A stretch of 64,000 nt of DNA. Source: Chlamydiae bacterium Ga0074140. Its GTDB lineage: Bacteria > Chlamydiota > Chlamydiia > Chlamydiales > Rhabdochlamydiaceae. The notes under the pieces were generated by a model. The model was not told the DNA's origin. It was given only the letters and a program-made list of their open reading frames with translations, and searched no databases. The stretch spans positions 704,943 through 768,942 of the forward strand of contig LNES01000003.1 in the NCBI GenBank assembly GCA_001464115.1. The letters run 5' to 3'. Position numbers and translations under genes: made by a program. Shown in pieces: positions 8,215 to 16,226 of this stretch (its first letter is position 1; the number at the start of each line of letters is the position of its first letter).

Positions 8215-9018
8215 TTATCTTATAACGTTTTCATCAGGAAGTGCAAGAGAGGAAAGCCCAGTTTCTGTGAGTGTGAGAAGAAAATTCCCCTGAAAGGGTT
8301 TGCCTGATGTATCGACGAGAGGGAAAAAACTCGCCTGCATGAGAGCGCTTTTTACCCAAAGACTCTCCCCCTTTTCAAAAAAAATCTCCTGCCAAATTTT
8401 TTCAAAAAACGCCGAGAGGGGATGGGGTTGACTGAGAGCCAGTTCTTCCACCGAGTGTGTAAGGCCAATTTCATCCTTTGCCTCTTTATAACAGCCGAAA
8501 ATTCTTTCAACCTTGCACAAGTTGGTGAGCCCCAAAAAATGCAAAAAAGGTTTGGTGCGAATAATTTTGGCTCGCAGTGCAACCAGATCTCCTTTGATCA
8601 GGTACTCGCCGACAGTCTGATTTTCAGCAGAACGAATTTGCACAACATAAGATCCAGATTTTCTAACGCCGGGAATCTCGATCTTAAGTAGAGGAGCCTC
8701 ATGTGTAATTCGCAGGTATCCTGCAAGTGCAAGTTCTAGAGAAAGGAGAACTAGGAACCCGAGAAAGACCAGAGCTTTTAATGTTTGATGCTGCGGACCA
8801 CGCTTTAATCTCCAAAATACGCTCGCAACAACAATAAGAGATAAGCAGGCCAGGAGCAGAGGCTGCACACTTGCGGAGCCTCTCTTTGCGCTCATAAAAA
8901 CAATCAAGAGACAGGTGAAGAAAAAGAGCGCAAAAGCTGCATTCACCAGTCTGCGCTTCTTTTCAAAGAAAGAGAGGAGGAGAGAGCGTATCGTAAGAAT
9001 GAGGGCAAAGGAGATCAT
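8215..9018 (-). CDS. Hypothetical membrane protein, 267 aa
   Basis: Not recognised. Three to four hydrophobic segments lie in the first ~110 residues, the last being FLGFLVLLSLELALAGYLRI. The rest is soluble and could lie in the periplasm or cytosol; it begins with a beta-rich part (LLKIEIPGVRKSGSYVVQIR). It sits between the SMR pump and tyrP in one operon: its ATG overlaps the SMR stop by 4 bp, and tyrP begins 6 bp after its stop. No catalytic motif is visible. Confidence 0.65.
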   Translation of the reverse strand: MISFALILTIRSLLLSFFEKKRRLVNAAFALFFFTCLLIVFMSAKRGSASVQPLLLACLSLIVVASVFWRLKRGPQHQTLKALVFLGFLVLLSLELALAGYLRITHEAPLLKIEIPGVRKSGSYVVQIRSAENQTVGEYLIKGDLVALRAKIIRTKPFLHFLGLTNLCKVERIFGCYKEAKDEIGLTHSVEELALSQPHPLSAFFEKIWQEIFFEKGESLWVKSALMQASFFPLVDTSGKPFQGNFLLTLTETGLSSLALPDENVIR

Positions 9019-9341
9019 TCAACGTTAACGAGTTTTAGGCCGACGATACCAATCACAATAAGAAAGATTGAAATGAGTCGCACGATATGTGCCGAATCGC
9101 CAAAAAAAATGATTCCGCAGGCGACAGTGCCTGCGGCGCCGATTCCAGCCCAAACAGCATAAGCAGTTCCAATCGGGATCGTTTTCATCGCCTGAGACAC
9201 GGAGAAAAAGCTCATGACGATAAATACCACCGTGATAAGGCTAGGAACAATTTTGCTAAACCCCTGACTGTACTTCAGGGCGATCGTGAAGCAGATCTCA
9301 AAGAAACCTGCGAGAAGTAGAAAGAGCCAAGCTATTGACAT
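9015..9341 (-). CDS. Small multidrug resistance (SMR/SugE-like) transporter
   Basis: A 108-residue, four-helix inner-membrane protein of SMR length. The conserved Glu is in the first helix (LLAGFFEICFTIALKYSQGF), and the TAYAVWAGIGAAGTVACGII stretch is diagnostic for EmrE/SugE/Gdx proteins. The family works as antiparallel dimers, exchanging protons for cations or guanidinium. The FEI...KYS pattern looks closer to SugE/Gdx than to EmrE, which would favour guanidinium-type export over broad drug efflux. First gene of the leftward operon ending in tyrP. Confidence 0.9.
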   Translation of the reverse strand: MSIAWLFLLLAGFFEICFTIALKYSQGFSKIVPSLITVVFIVMSFFSVSQAMKTIPIGTAYAVWAGIGAAGTVACGIIFFGDSAHIVRLISIFLIVIGIVGLKLVNVE

Positions 9342-9366
9342 GAGTACAAGAATAACGATCGATTTT

Positions 9367-9621
9367 TTAAAGACAAGAACTCTGATACTGCCAACGGTCT
9401 AAAGTATCAATTTTATCCAGAGAAGCAAATCTTCGGCCCCGCTTCCACTCCTCACCCACGCACGTGGCTATGGTGAACTGGATGGTATAATCATTTTGTA
9501 AAATGATGGATTCAAGAGTATTCTCATCTGGAACCTTCGTAAGAGCTACTGCAGGTTCGGTGTGTATCGAAGAAATAAGTAAAAAAGTGGTGAGTTGAAA
9601 AAGATGACACAAAGATCGCAT
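9367..9621 (-). CDS. Hypothetical small exported protein
   Basis: An 84-residue frame from the ATG at 9621 begins MRSLCHLFQLTTFLLISSIH, a fair signal peptide, followed by a short mature part with two Cys (TIATCVGEEW and YQSSCL at the end). No family is recognised. The frame can be extended upstream to 9681, but the hydrophobic start favours 9621. Its 5' end lies over the start of the divergent SET-domain gene by up to 18 bp, so one of the two starts may be wrong, or this ORF may not be expressed. Confidence 0.4.
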   Translation of the reverse strand: MRSLCHLFQLTTFLLISSIHTEPAVALTKVPDENTLESIILQNDYTIQFTIATCVGEEWKRGRRFASLDKIDTLDRWQYQSSCL

Positions 9622-10218
9622 AAAATTTTGCTCCCAAATGAGTCTGAGATGCGAACCTGCTCCACTGAGGAGTTTGAGCACATCATACAGATAAAATTTC
9701 TTCCAAACTTAACATTTGCAACTGACAAAGTCTTGAAAAAAGTGCAAAAACTCTGCGCGACGGCTGAAAAGTATGAGGAGTTCGACAAGAAACAGAAGTG
9801 GCTAGGCGTTCTCTTTAATCCAGAAATCGAACAGGGAAGTGAGGTGGATGCCCTGATCCAATGGATCGACTCCAAATTCGGCTATGGTGTCTTTGCCATT
9901 AACGATCTACCACCCTTTACCTTCATAGGCGAATACACCGGTGAGGTTCGTAAACGCAAATGGGCCGACAAGAAAAACAACTACTGTTTCGACTATTCGG
10001 TTGGGGAGAAGACCCCTTTTCTCATAGACGCAGAAAAATCTGGAAATATCACCCGCTTCATCAACCACAGCCGAAGTCCCAACCTAGAGCCGATCTCTGT
10101 GATTTCAGGAGATCGAACACACGTGATCCTTCTCACCAAGCAGTGGATCAAAAAAGGCGAGCAGCTCACATACAACTACGGCCCCGACTACTGGAAACAC
10201 CGCAAAGACGAACAATAA
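9604..10218 (+). CDS. SET-domain protein (putative lysine methyltransferase)
   Basis: The C-terminal ~120 residues form a SET domain: FGYGVFAINDLPPFTFIGEY, then NNYCFDYSV, then the pseudoknot motifs ITRFINHSRSPNLEP and GEQLTYNYGPDYW. These bind S-adenosylmethionine and the target Lys. The N-terminal part (CSTEEFEHIIQIKFLPNLTF) is helical. In Chlamydia a SET protein (NUE) is a secreted histone methyltransferase; a similar effector role, or methylation of the bacterium's own histone-like proteins, is inferred. Start is uncertain: ATG at 9604 (used here, after GGTGAG) or ATG at 9649; a TTG at 9595 is less likely. Confidence 0.85.
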   Translation: MTQRSHKILLPNESEMRTCSTEEFEHIIQIKFLPNLTFATDKVLKKVQKLCATAEKYEEFDKKQKWLGVLFNPEIEQGSEVDALIQWIDSKFGYGVFAINDLPPFTFIGEYTGEVRKRKWADKKNNYCFDYSVGEKTPFLIDAEKSGNITRFINHSRSPNLEPISVISGDRTHVILLTKQWIKKGEQLTYNYGPDYWKHRKDEQ

Positions 10219-10248
10219 TTTTTTACTTTAGTTTTGGGCAAAAAAAAG

Positions 10249-10805
10249 ATCGACAAGTCGGGGGCTGAGGAGGGCACTGCGTGTCCCTCTCGTGAGCCCC
10301 CTGCTGGCCCCCTTGAGCTTCAATCCGCTTTGACAAATCGAGTGCTCGGAGGCGGGGTGTGCGAAGCACTACCCGGCACGCCTTCGGCTCTCCTGTGCTT
10401 CGATTTCTCATTGCGGCTTGAAGCCATCGGCTGCTCCCGCGCTCATTTCCCCAACCTTGCGGTTGGGTCCCCTCCTCGCGTCGTCTCGCAGTTTCCAGTT
10501 AAGAATCCAAAAGCAGTGTTTAGAAACATTACCCGGTCCTGCGAGACGACGCGAGAAAGGGGTCCCCGCGCTGAGACGTTAGTCCCGCGGGGAGATGAGC
10601 GCGCGAGCAGCCGATGGCTGCAGATGGCACAGAAGAATCGCAGCGCAGGAACGCCGTAGGCGTCGCGAGGTAGTGCACGGCACACCTCGCTTCCGAGCAA
10701 GCGATAGTGTGCGTTTTTCGAACGCACACGTTCTTCAAAGCCAGGTGCAGCTCAAGAGGGCGGCGGGGAACAAGGACATGAAATGCCGTGTTCCCGCACG
10801 TCTAT
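10249..10805. repeat. Large foldback element, copy 1 (~557 bp)
   Basis: Fills most of the 10219-10842 gap. The right half (from about 10545) matches the right half of the copy at 36534-37095 closely, sharing GCGAGACGACGCGAGAAAGG, CCGATGGCTGCAGATGGCAC and TTCTTCAAAGCCAGGTGCAG in order. The left half is a diverged inverted copy of the right half, separated by a short AT-richer spacer (about 10500-10540). The ends, GACAAGTCGGGGG and CCCGCACGTCTAT, are degenerate versions of the ATAGACATGTCGGGG ends seen in the other two copies. ORFs inside follow from the GC-rich repeat and are not called genes. Confidence 0.8.
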
Positions 10806-10842
10806 GCATCTTTTCAGTTATAAGTACTAAAAATGCCGTGTA

Positions 10843-11460
10843 TTATTCGCCGATGGAGAGGAGTTCCATGTCGAAGATGAGCGTGGTATTTGGCTCGATG
10901 TCGCGGCCATAGCCCATTTCGCCATATGCGAGGTAGGAGGGGATAAAGATGCGCCATTTATCGCCAACTTTCATCTTTTGTAGCGCTTCCGCCCATCCTG
11001 GGATTACCTGATTAACAGGGAAAACTTGGGGTTTATCGCGCTGGTAGGTGCTTTCAAATTCAGTGCCATCAATGAAGTAGCCGCGGTAGTGGACTTTCAC
11101 GACGTCGAGAAGGCTAGGGGAGGCTCCTGTTCCTGGGGTTAGAACTTTGTATTGTAAACCAGATGGAAGTGTCTGCACACCTTCGACCTTCTGGTTTTTT
11201 GCTAAAAACTCTTCGCCCTTCTTTTTATTGTCTGCAGCGAGCTGAGCGATAAACTGCTTCTGTTGAGATTCAATCTGCTGGCGGAGAGCGTTGAGAATCG
11301 TTGTGATCTCCTCTGGCTTAAGTTTTGGCTCGGTGGCGGAAAACCCGTCGCGAAGGCCAGTTGCGAGGAATTCGACATCCATCTCTTTGAATTGGTTGCG
11401 GAGCTGTTTTCCTGTTTCAAGACCAATGCAGTAGCTTGCTTTTTCTCGATTCGTATTCAT
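10843..11460 (-). CDS. FKBP-type peptidyl-prolyl cis-trans isomerase (Mip/FklB-like)
   Basis: Speeds proline isomerisation during folding. An N-terminal helical dimerisation part (to about residue 95, with YCIGLETGKQLRNQ and many Lys/Gln) precedes an FKBP domain: LPSGLQYKVLTPGTGASPS, VKVHYRGYFIDGTEFESTY, VIPGWAEALQKMKVGDKWRI and YLAYGEMGYG. This is the FklB/Mip layout. Unlike Chlamydia Mip, no signal peptide or lipobox is seen, so it is probably cytosolic. The upstream side (11461-11552) is AT-rich and shared with the divergent pseudouridine synthase gene. Confidence 0.92.
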   Translation of the reverse strand: MNTNREKASYCIGLETGKQLRNQFKEMDVEFLATGLRDGFSATEPKLKPEEITTILNALRQQIESQQKQFIAQLAADNKKKGEEFLAKNQKVEGVQTLPSGLQYKVLTPGTGASPSLLDVVKVHYRGYFIDGTEFESTYQRDKPQVFPVNQVIPGWAEALQKMKVGDKWRIFIPSYLAYGEMGYGRDIEPNTTLIFDMELLSIGE

Positions 11461-11594
11461 ATGACTCTCCTGGTTGAATTTGTTAAAGATATCTCAACAT
11501 GAATTGCTTAGTCCATTAAAAATCTCAAGTCATTGATTTTCAGGGTTTTATATTGGAGGTGAACTTTCTAGCAAAAACTGGTAACATCTTACGC

Positions 11595-12428
11595 ATGAAA
11601 ATTATTTGTGAAGAAGAGAGTTCACTTCTCGAGATCTTGCAAAAGCACTATCCCGATAGCTCGAAGAGCACGTTGCGCGGCTGGCTTGCCAAAGAGCGCA
11701 TCTGTTTGGAGGGGAAGATCGTGCGTCTTGCCAACCACTCTGTGAAAGCAGGGGAGTGTATCGAAGTTGGTCAGAGAGTCCAGTTTCTGCGCGGCGATCT
11801 CCGTCTTTTATACGAAGATGCGCACCTCGTTGTCATTGTAAAACCTGAAGGACTTCTCTCAGTTGCAACCGACTTTAAAAACACCTGCGCCCATGCGATT
11901 CTCAAAAGACGTGCAGAGCAAAAAGTCTATCCTGTTCAACGTCTCGATCGAGGTACCTCTGGTGTCATGGTTTTTGCCTATACGCAAAGCACGCGAGAAG
12001 GTCTTCAAGAACAATTTAAGGCACACACTGTTGAACGTGAATATGCGGGTATTGTCGAAGGGAAGTTAGAGCAGCAGACCGGGACATGGAAAAGCTACTT
12101 GGTCGAAGACGCAGACTACTTCATGCAAAGCACACAATCTTCTGATGAGGGGAAATTTAGCGTGACACACTACTCCCTCCTGAAACAGACACAAACTCAT
12201 GCGCTTGTGCGCTTTCGTCTTGAAACAGGGCGAAAAAATCAGATCCGCGTGCACTGCTCAGAAGCTGGTCACCCCATTGCAGGTGATGAGAAGTATGGTG
12301 CCAAAACAAATCCCGCAAAACGGCTGTGTCTGCACGCCTACAAACTAGGCTTTGTCCATCCTGTCACGCAAAAAAAGATGCAGTTCGAAATCCCTCTTCC
12401 CGAAAGTTTCCACAAAGTGATGAACTAG
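11595..12428 (+). CDS. RluA-family pseudouridine synthase
   Basis: Isomerises uridines in rRNA or tRNA. An S4-like RNA-binding part (STLRGWLAKERICLEGKIVR) leads into the catalytic domain, where VQRLDRGTSGVMVFA holds the catalytic Asp, followed by REYAGIVEG, RFRLETGRKNQIRVHCSEAG and HPIAGDEKYG, all RluA/RluC/RluD signatures. The start used is the ATG at 11595. A TTG at 11553 would add 14 residues but sits inside a GGAGGTG that may itself be a ribosome site. The stop overlaps the convergent symporter gene by 4 bp. The target base cannot be predicted. Confidence 0.9.
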   Translation: MKIICEEESSLLEILQKHYPDSSKSTLRGWLAKERICLEGKIVRLANHSVKAGECIEVGQRVQFLRGDLRLLYEDAHLVVIVKPEGLLSVATDFKNTCAHAILKRRAEQKVYPVQRLDRGTSGVMVFAYTQSTREGLQEQFKAHTVEREYAGIVEGKLEQQTGTWKSYLVEDADYFMQSTQSSDEGKFSVTHYSLLKQTQTHALVRFRLETGRKNQIRVHCSEAGHPIAGDEKYGAKTNPAKRLCLHAYKLGFVHPVTQKKMQFEIPLPESFHKVMN

Positions 12429-13708
12429 TATTTTGTCTTTGTCAGGATCTCTTTTTCGCCTTCAGTGCGCGCAACGAGAACAGCGCAGCAGCTGTCGCTA
12501 AACACGTTGACAGTTGTGCGACACATGTCGAGCAGGCGATCGACGGCGATAAAAAGTCCTATGCTCTCTTCTGGAAGGCCTAGGGCCTTCAAAATTACGA
12601 TCACAGCAACAAGGCTTCCTGCGGGAATCCCCGCGACACCGAGAGAGGTGATGAGGGCGAGAAACACCACGAGAAATTGTGTCATGAACGAGATCTCGAT
12701 TCCATACACCTGCGCAACAAACATGGCGGCGACACATTCGTAGAGTGCTGAGCCGGCAAGGTTGAGCGAAAGACCGAGCGGAATTACCAAGCTACTAATA
12801 CGGTTGGAAACACCGGCTCTCTTTTCGACACAGTCCAATGTAATTGGAAGTGTGGCGGTTGAAGAGCTTGTAGAAAAAGCGGTGACGAGAGCGGGAGCCA
12901 TTGCCTTGAAATGTCTTAGGGGATTCACGCGTCCTACCAATTTAAGAATAATGGGCATGACGATGAAGGTGAAGAAGCTAAGCGCTAAAATCACAGTGAT
13001 AAAGAAGATCAGCAACGATTTAAGCGACTCAAATCCTGTGGTCGCAAAGACCTTCGCAACGAGAAAAAAAACGCCGAAGGGAAGAACCTTCATGATCATA
13101 TGTGTGATATGGATCATGGTTTGAAAAATACCCTGCCAAAAGCTGCGCAGTGTTGCGGAGTTGTGTGATTCGATCTTCGTGATTGCGTAACCAAAAAGCA
13201 GAGAGAAGAAGATGAGTGCGAGCATCTGTCCTTCTGCCATGGCGTGCAAAATATTTGAAGGAACGATCTGCAGAAGAAGGTCAGAGATGGTATTGAGCTT
13301 TTGACTTGAGAGCTGTTGTTGGATATGGGCAAACTCTCCAGCCTTTGCAGAGAGCTCTTGAGAGAGCCCATCGCTTCCGGGGTTAATGAGATTGACAAAA
13401 GCGAGCCCCGTGAGCACTGCAAGAAAGGTTGTTGAGATGTAGAATCCAAACGTTTTGAGCCCCAATCTTCCCATCTTGCCTTCGCTGCCGATGCGTGCAA
13501 TGCCGGTGATGATCGATGCAGAGACCAATGGAACAATGATCAGTGTTAGGGATTTGATGAAAAGCGTTCCAAAGAGGTCGTAGATCGAATAAAAGGTGAT
13601 CCCAAATAGGCCCGTCTTTGTGCCTGTCAAAGATCCACTGACTACGCCAAGACCAATCGCTAAAAACACCCACCAGGGGGAGACTTTTTTCTGCTTCATA
13701 TTTCGCAT
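12425..13708 (-). CDS. Dicarboxylate/glutamate:cation symporter (DAACS)
   Basis: An inner-membrane carrier for glutamate, aspartate or C4-dicarboxylates. Family signatures are present: the Ser-rich hairpin AFSTSSSTATLPITLDCVEK, the NLAGSALYECVAAMFVAQVY segment, the hairpin GVAGIPAGSLVAVIVILKAL and the final DRLLDMCRTTVNVFSDSCCA (substrate Asp/Arg region). The start is set at the ATG at 13708 (AAAGGA 12 bp before); ATG 13732 is also possible. The frame stays open up to 13924, but that part overlaps the divergent aconitase gene. Supply of dicarboxylates would fit the TCA genes next door. Confidence 0.92.
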   Translation of the reverse strand: MRNMKQKKVSPWWVFLAIGLGVVSGSLTGTKTGLFGITFYSIYDLFGTLFIKSLTLIIVPLVSASIITGIARIGSEGKMGRLGLKTFGFYISTTFLAVLTGLAFVNLINPGSDGLSQELSAKAGEFAHIQQQLSSQKLNTISDLLLQIVPSNILHAMAEGQMLALIFFSLLFGYAITKIESHNSATLRSFWQGIFQTMIHITHMIMKVLPFGVFFLVAKVFATTGFESLKSLLIFFITVILALSFFTFIVMPIILKLVGRVNPLRHFKAMAPALVTAFSTSSSTATLPITLDCVEKRAGVSNRISSLVIPLGLSLNLAGSALYECVAAMFVAQVYGIEISFMTQFLVVFLALITSLGVAGIPAGSLVAVIVILKALGLPEESIGLFIAVDRLLDMCRTTVNVFSDSCCAVLVARTEGEKEILTKTKY

Positions 13709-13772
13709 TGTGCCGATTTGTCCTTTTAACATTCTATGGAAAATTTTAAACAAGAAAAGTATATAGGCTTTT

Positions 13773-15749
13773 ATGAGCCAATTCAAAAAAGGTAAGGGTA
13801 TGATGGGGAAGACCGTTGCGCATAAGTTAATCGAGAGCCATCTCATTTCGGGAGAGATGCTACCGGGCAAGGAGATCGGCCTAAAGATCGACCAGACGCT
13901 GACGCAGGACGCGACCGGCACCATGGTGATGCTTGAACTCGAAGCTATGGGGGTTCAAAAAGCTAAGACCGAAATCTCTGCGCAATATGTCGACCACAAT
14001 CTTCTGCAGACAGACTATAAGAACGCGGATGATCACCTCTTTTTACAGAGCGCTTGCCAAAAGTTCAATATCTGGTTTAGTCGACCTGGAAACGGGGTAA
14101 GTCACCCAGTCCATATGGAAAATTTCGGCAAGCCAGGAAAAACTCTGCTCGGTTCTGACAGTCATACCCCAGCCGCAGGATCGATGGGAATGCTTGCGAT
14201 CGGCACCGGGGGCTTAGAGGTAGCGCTCGCGATCGCAGGAGAACCCTTTTATACAAATATGCCACGAGTGATGGGTGTACGCCTTGTTGGAAAGTTGCGC
14301 CCTTGGGTCAGTGCAAAAGATATCATTTTAGAGATGCTCAGACGCCATGATGTGGATGGGGGAGTGGGGCGTATCATTGAATACTACGGGCCTGGGCTTA
14401 AATACCTGACGGCGATGGATCGCCATGTGATTGCGAACATGGGAGCAGAGCTCGGGGCGACAACCAGTGTATTTCCTTCTGATGAAGAAACACGAAAATT
14501 TCTTAAACAGCAGAAGAGGATCAAAGATTGGAAAGAGATTGTGGCGGACCCAAAGGCGGATTACGATGAGCACGAAGAGATCGATCTTTCCAAGCTCGAA
14601 CCACTCATCGCGTGCCCGAGCAGTCCTGGCAACGTGGTTCCCGTTTCACAAGTCGCGGGCAAAGAGGTGTTCCAAACGATGGTTGGCTCTTCGGCTAATC
14701 CGGGTCTTCGCGATTTCGCTGTAGCGGCCGCAATGATCAAGGGTAAGCAAGTACACCCTAGAGTCTCTTTCGATATCATTCCGACTTCTCGCCAAATTTT
14801 GGAAAATCTCACAAAAATGGGGCACGTGGAGGCGCTTCTACACGCTGGAGCACGAATCCACCAGCCTGGCTGCAATGGATGCATCGGCATGGGGCAAGCA
14901 CCTGCGACACATAAAATCAGCTTGCGTACGGTTCCTCGTAATTTTCCTGGAAGATCAGGCACAAAGGATGATCTGGTTTATCTCTGCAGTCCCGAAACTG
15001 CAGCTGCTGCCGCACTGACGGGCGTGATTACAGATCCAAGAAAGTTGAAAGGCAAATACCCCAAATTCAAAGAACCCGAGAAAATTATTCTCAATCCCGA
15101 TGCAATGCTGGCACCAAAACATGACCCTAAAACCAAACTCGAGATGGGTCCAAATATCAAACCGCTTCCGCTCTTTCCTCCGCTTGAAGAGCATATTGAA
15201 GGTCCTGTCCTTCTCAAGATGGGAGATAATGTTTCAACCGATGAAATTCTGCCGGCCGGGACAAAGGTTCTTCCCTTTCGCAGCAATATCCCTGCAATTT
15301 CAGAGTTTACCTTCGATCAGGTTGACGAAACCTATTCTCATCGTGCCATGAAATACCAGAAAACAGGTTCGTTGCTTATTGCCGGAGCCAATTATGGCCA
15401 GGGATCGAGCCGTGAACACGCCGCGATTGCGCCGCGCTACCTGGGAGTGCGCGCGGTGATTGCGAAAAGCTATGCACGTATTCACAGAAAGAATTTGATC
15501 AATTTTGGCATCTTGCCGCTTCTTTTCGATGATGAGAAGGATCTGGGAAAGATCGATCTAAATGACGTTCTTGAAATACGGGATGTGCGAAAGGCTATTC
15601 AGTCCGGGAAGGACATCTCCATCATGAATAAGACAAAGAAGCGTTCTTTCCTCGTTAGGCACTCGCTTAACCACAGAGAATTGGAAGAGGTGTTAGCAGG
15701 AGGGCTCATTAACATTATTCTCGAAAGAAAGAAGAAGGAGAAAAAATGA
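13773..15749 (+). CDS. acn: Aconitate hydratase (aconitase), single-chain bacterial type
   Basis: Interconverts citrate and isocitrate in the TCA cycle. HPVHMENFGKPGKTLLGSDS and SHTPAAGSMGMLAIGTGGLE mark the large domain. The Fe-S cluster Cys lie in LIACPSSPGNV and in PGCNGCIGMGQAP. The swivel domain has GANYGQGSSREHAAIAPRYL. At about 650 residues it fits the Aquifex/Clostridium-type aconitase, smaller than AcnA or AcnB. Chlamydia trachomatis lacks aconitase, so this supports an environmental chlamydia with a fuller TCA cycle. The start may instead be at 13800 or 13803, where AAGGG precedes. The next gene overlaps by 4 bp. Confidence 0.93.
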   Translation: MSQFKKGKGMMGKTVAHKLIESHLISGEMLPGKEIGLKIDQTLTQDATGTMVMLELEAMGVQKAKTEISAQYVDHNLLQTDYKNADDHLFLQSACQKFNIWFSRPGNGVSHPVHMENFGKPGKTLLGSDSHTPAAGSMGMLAIGTGGLEVALAIAGEPFYTNMPRVMGVRLVGKLRPWVSAKDIILEMLRRHDVDGGVGRIIEYYGPGLKYLTAMDRHVIANMGAELGATTSVFPSDEETRKFLKQQKRIKDWKEIVADPKADYDEHEEIDLSKLEPLIACPSSPGNVVPVSQVAGKEVFQTMVGSSANPGLRDFAVAAAMIKGKQVHPRVSFDIIPTSRQILENLTKMGHVEALLHAGARIHQPGCNGCIGMGQAPATHKISLRTVPRNFPGRSGTKDDLVYLCSPETAAAAALTGVITDPRKLKGKYPKFKEPEKIILNPDAMLAPKHDPKTKLEMGPNIKPLPLFPPLEEHIEGPVLLKMGDNVSTDEILPAGTKVLPFRSNIPAISEFTFDQVDETYSHRAMKYQKTGSLLIAGANYGQGSSREHAAIAPRYLGVRAVIAKSYARIHRKNLINFGILPLLFDDEKDLGKIDLNDVLEIRDVRKAIQSGKDISIMNKTKKRSFLVRHSLNHRELEEVLAGGLINIILERKKKEKK

Positions 15750-16225
15750 AATTTCTAAATCTATGCATGATTGCCGCCCTACCATTTCTCGTTTCCTATG
15801 GCTCTTCTGCAAAAAAAGTTGAAGAAAATGGCGATCCTGCTGTGAAAGCCTATAATGCTGGAGTTGCAGCTCAAAAGAAAAAAAATTACGAAGTTGCCAT
15901 CAACAACTATGAGCAGGCGGTAGCCCTAAAACCCGATTTTGTTGATGCATTCAACAATATGGGTTTCTGCTACCGCATGATCGCAAAGTCCTATCTAGAT
16001 CGATCTGGTGACGCGTATGCAAAAGCGCTCAAAATTAATCCTAAACACGAGCAAGCACTCGAATACCAAGGTGAATATTGGATCATGCGCGGTGAACTGA
16101 CTAGAGCATATAAAAATTATCAAACGCTCGTTCAGATGAAGTCTGCTGAAGCAAAAGACCTGCAAAAACCACTTGATGAGGTCTTAGGCGAAGCAAAAAC
16201 GGTTCTTAAAACCTACAGAGAATAA
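15746..16225 (+). CDS. Exported TPR protein
   Basis: The start MKFLNLCMIAALPFLVSYGS is a signal peptide; the Cys at residue 7 lies too early and in the wrong context for a lipobox. From about residue 33 there are two to three tetratricopeptide repeats: AYNAGVAAQKKKNYEVAINN, YEQAVALKPDFVDAFNNMGF and AYAKALKINPKHEQALEYQG. TPRs mediate protein contacts, here probably in the periplasm. Its ATG overlaps the aconitase stop (ATGA), implying coupled translation, although no functional link is evident. Confidence 0.8.
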   Translation: MKFLNLCMIAALPFLVSYGSSAKKVEENGDPAVKAYNAGVAAQKKKNYEVAINNYEQAVALKPDFVDAFNNMGFCYRMIAKSYLDRSGDAYAKALKINPKHEQALEYQGEYWIMRGELTRAYKNYQTLVQMKSAEAKDLQKPLDEVLGEAKTVLKTYRE

Positions 16226-16226
16226 G

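Noticed and set aside
10234-10738. Several open frames of 60-140 codons on both strands within the first foldback element
   Set aside because: They arise from GC-rich repeat DNA, lack ribosome sites, and the same frames in the other copies are broken or differ in length. Shared peptide strings such as FFCAICSHRLL follow from DNA identity.
13708-13924. Upstream extension of the dicarboxylate symporter to 13924
   Set aside because: It overlaps about 150 bp of the aconitase gene on the other strand and adds residues not expected in the family; internal ATGs with a ribosome site fit better.
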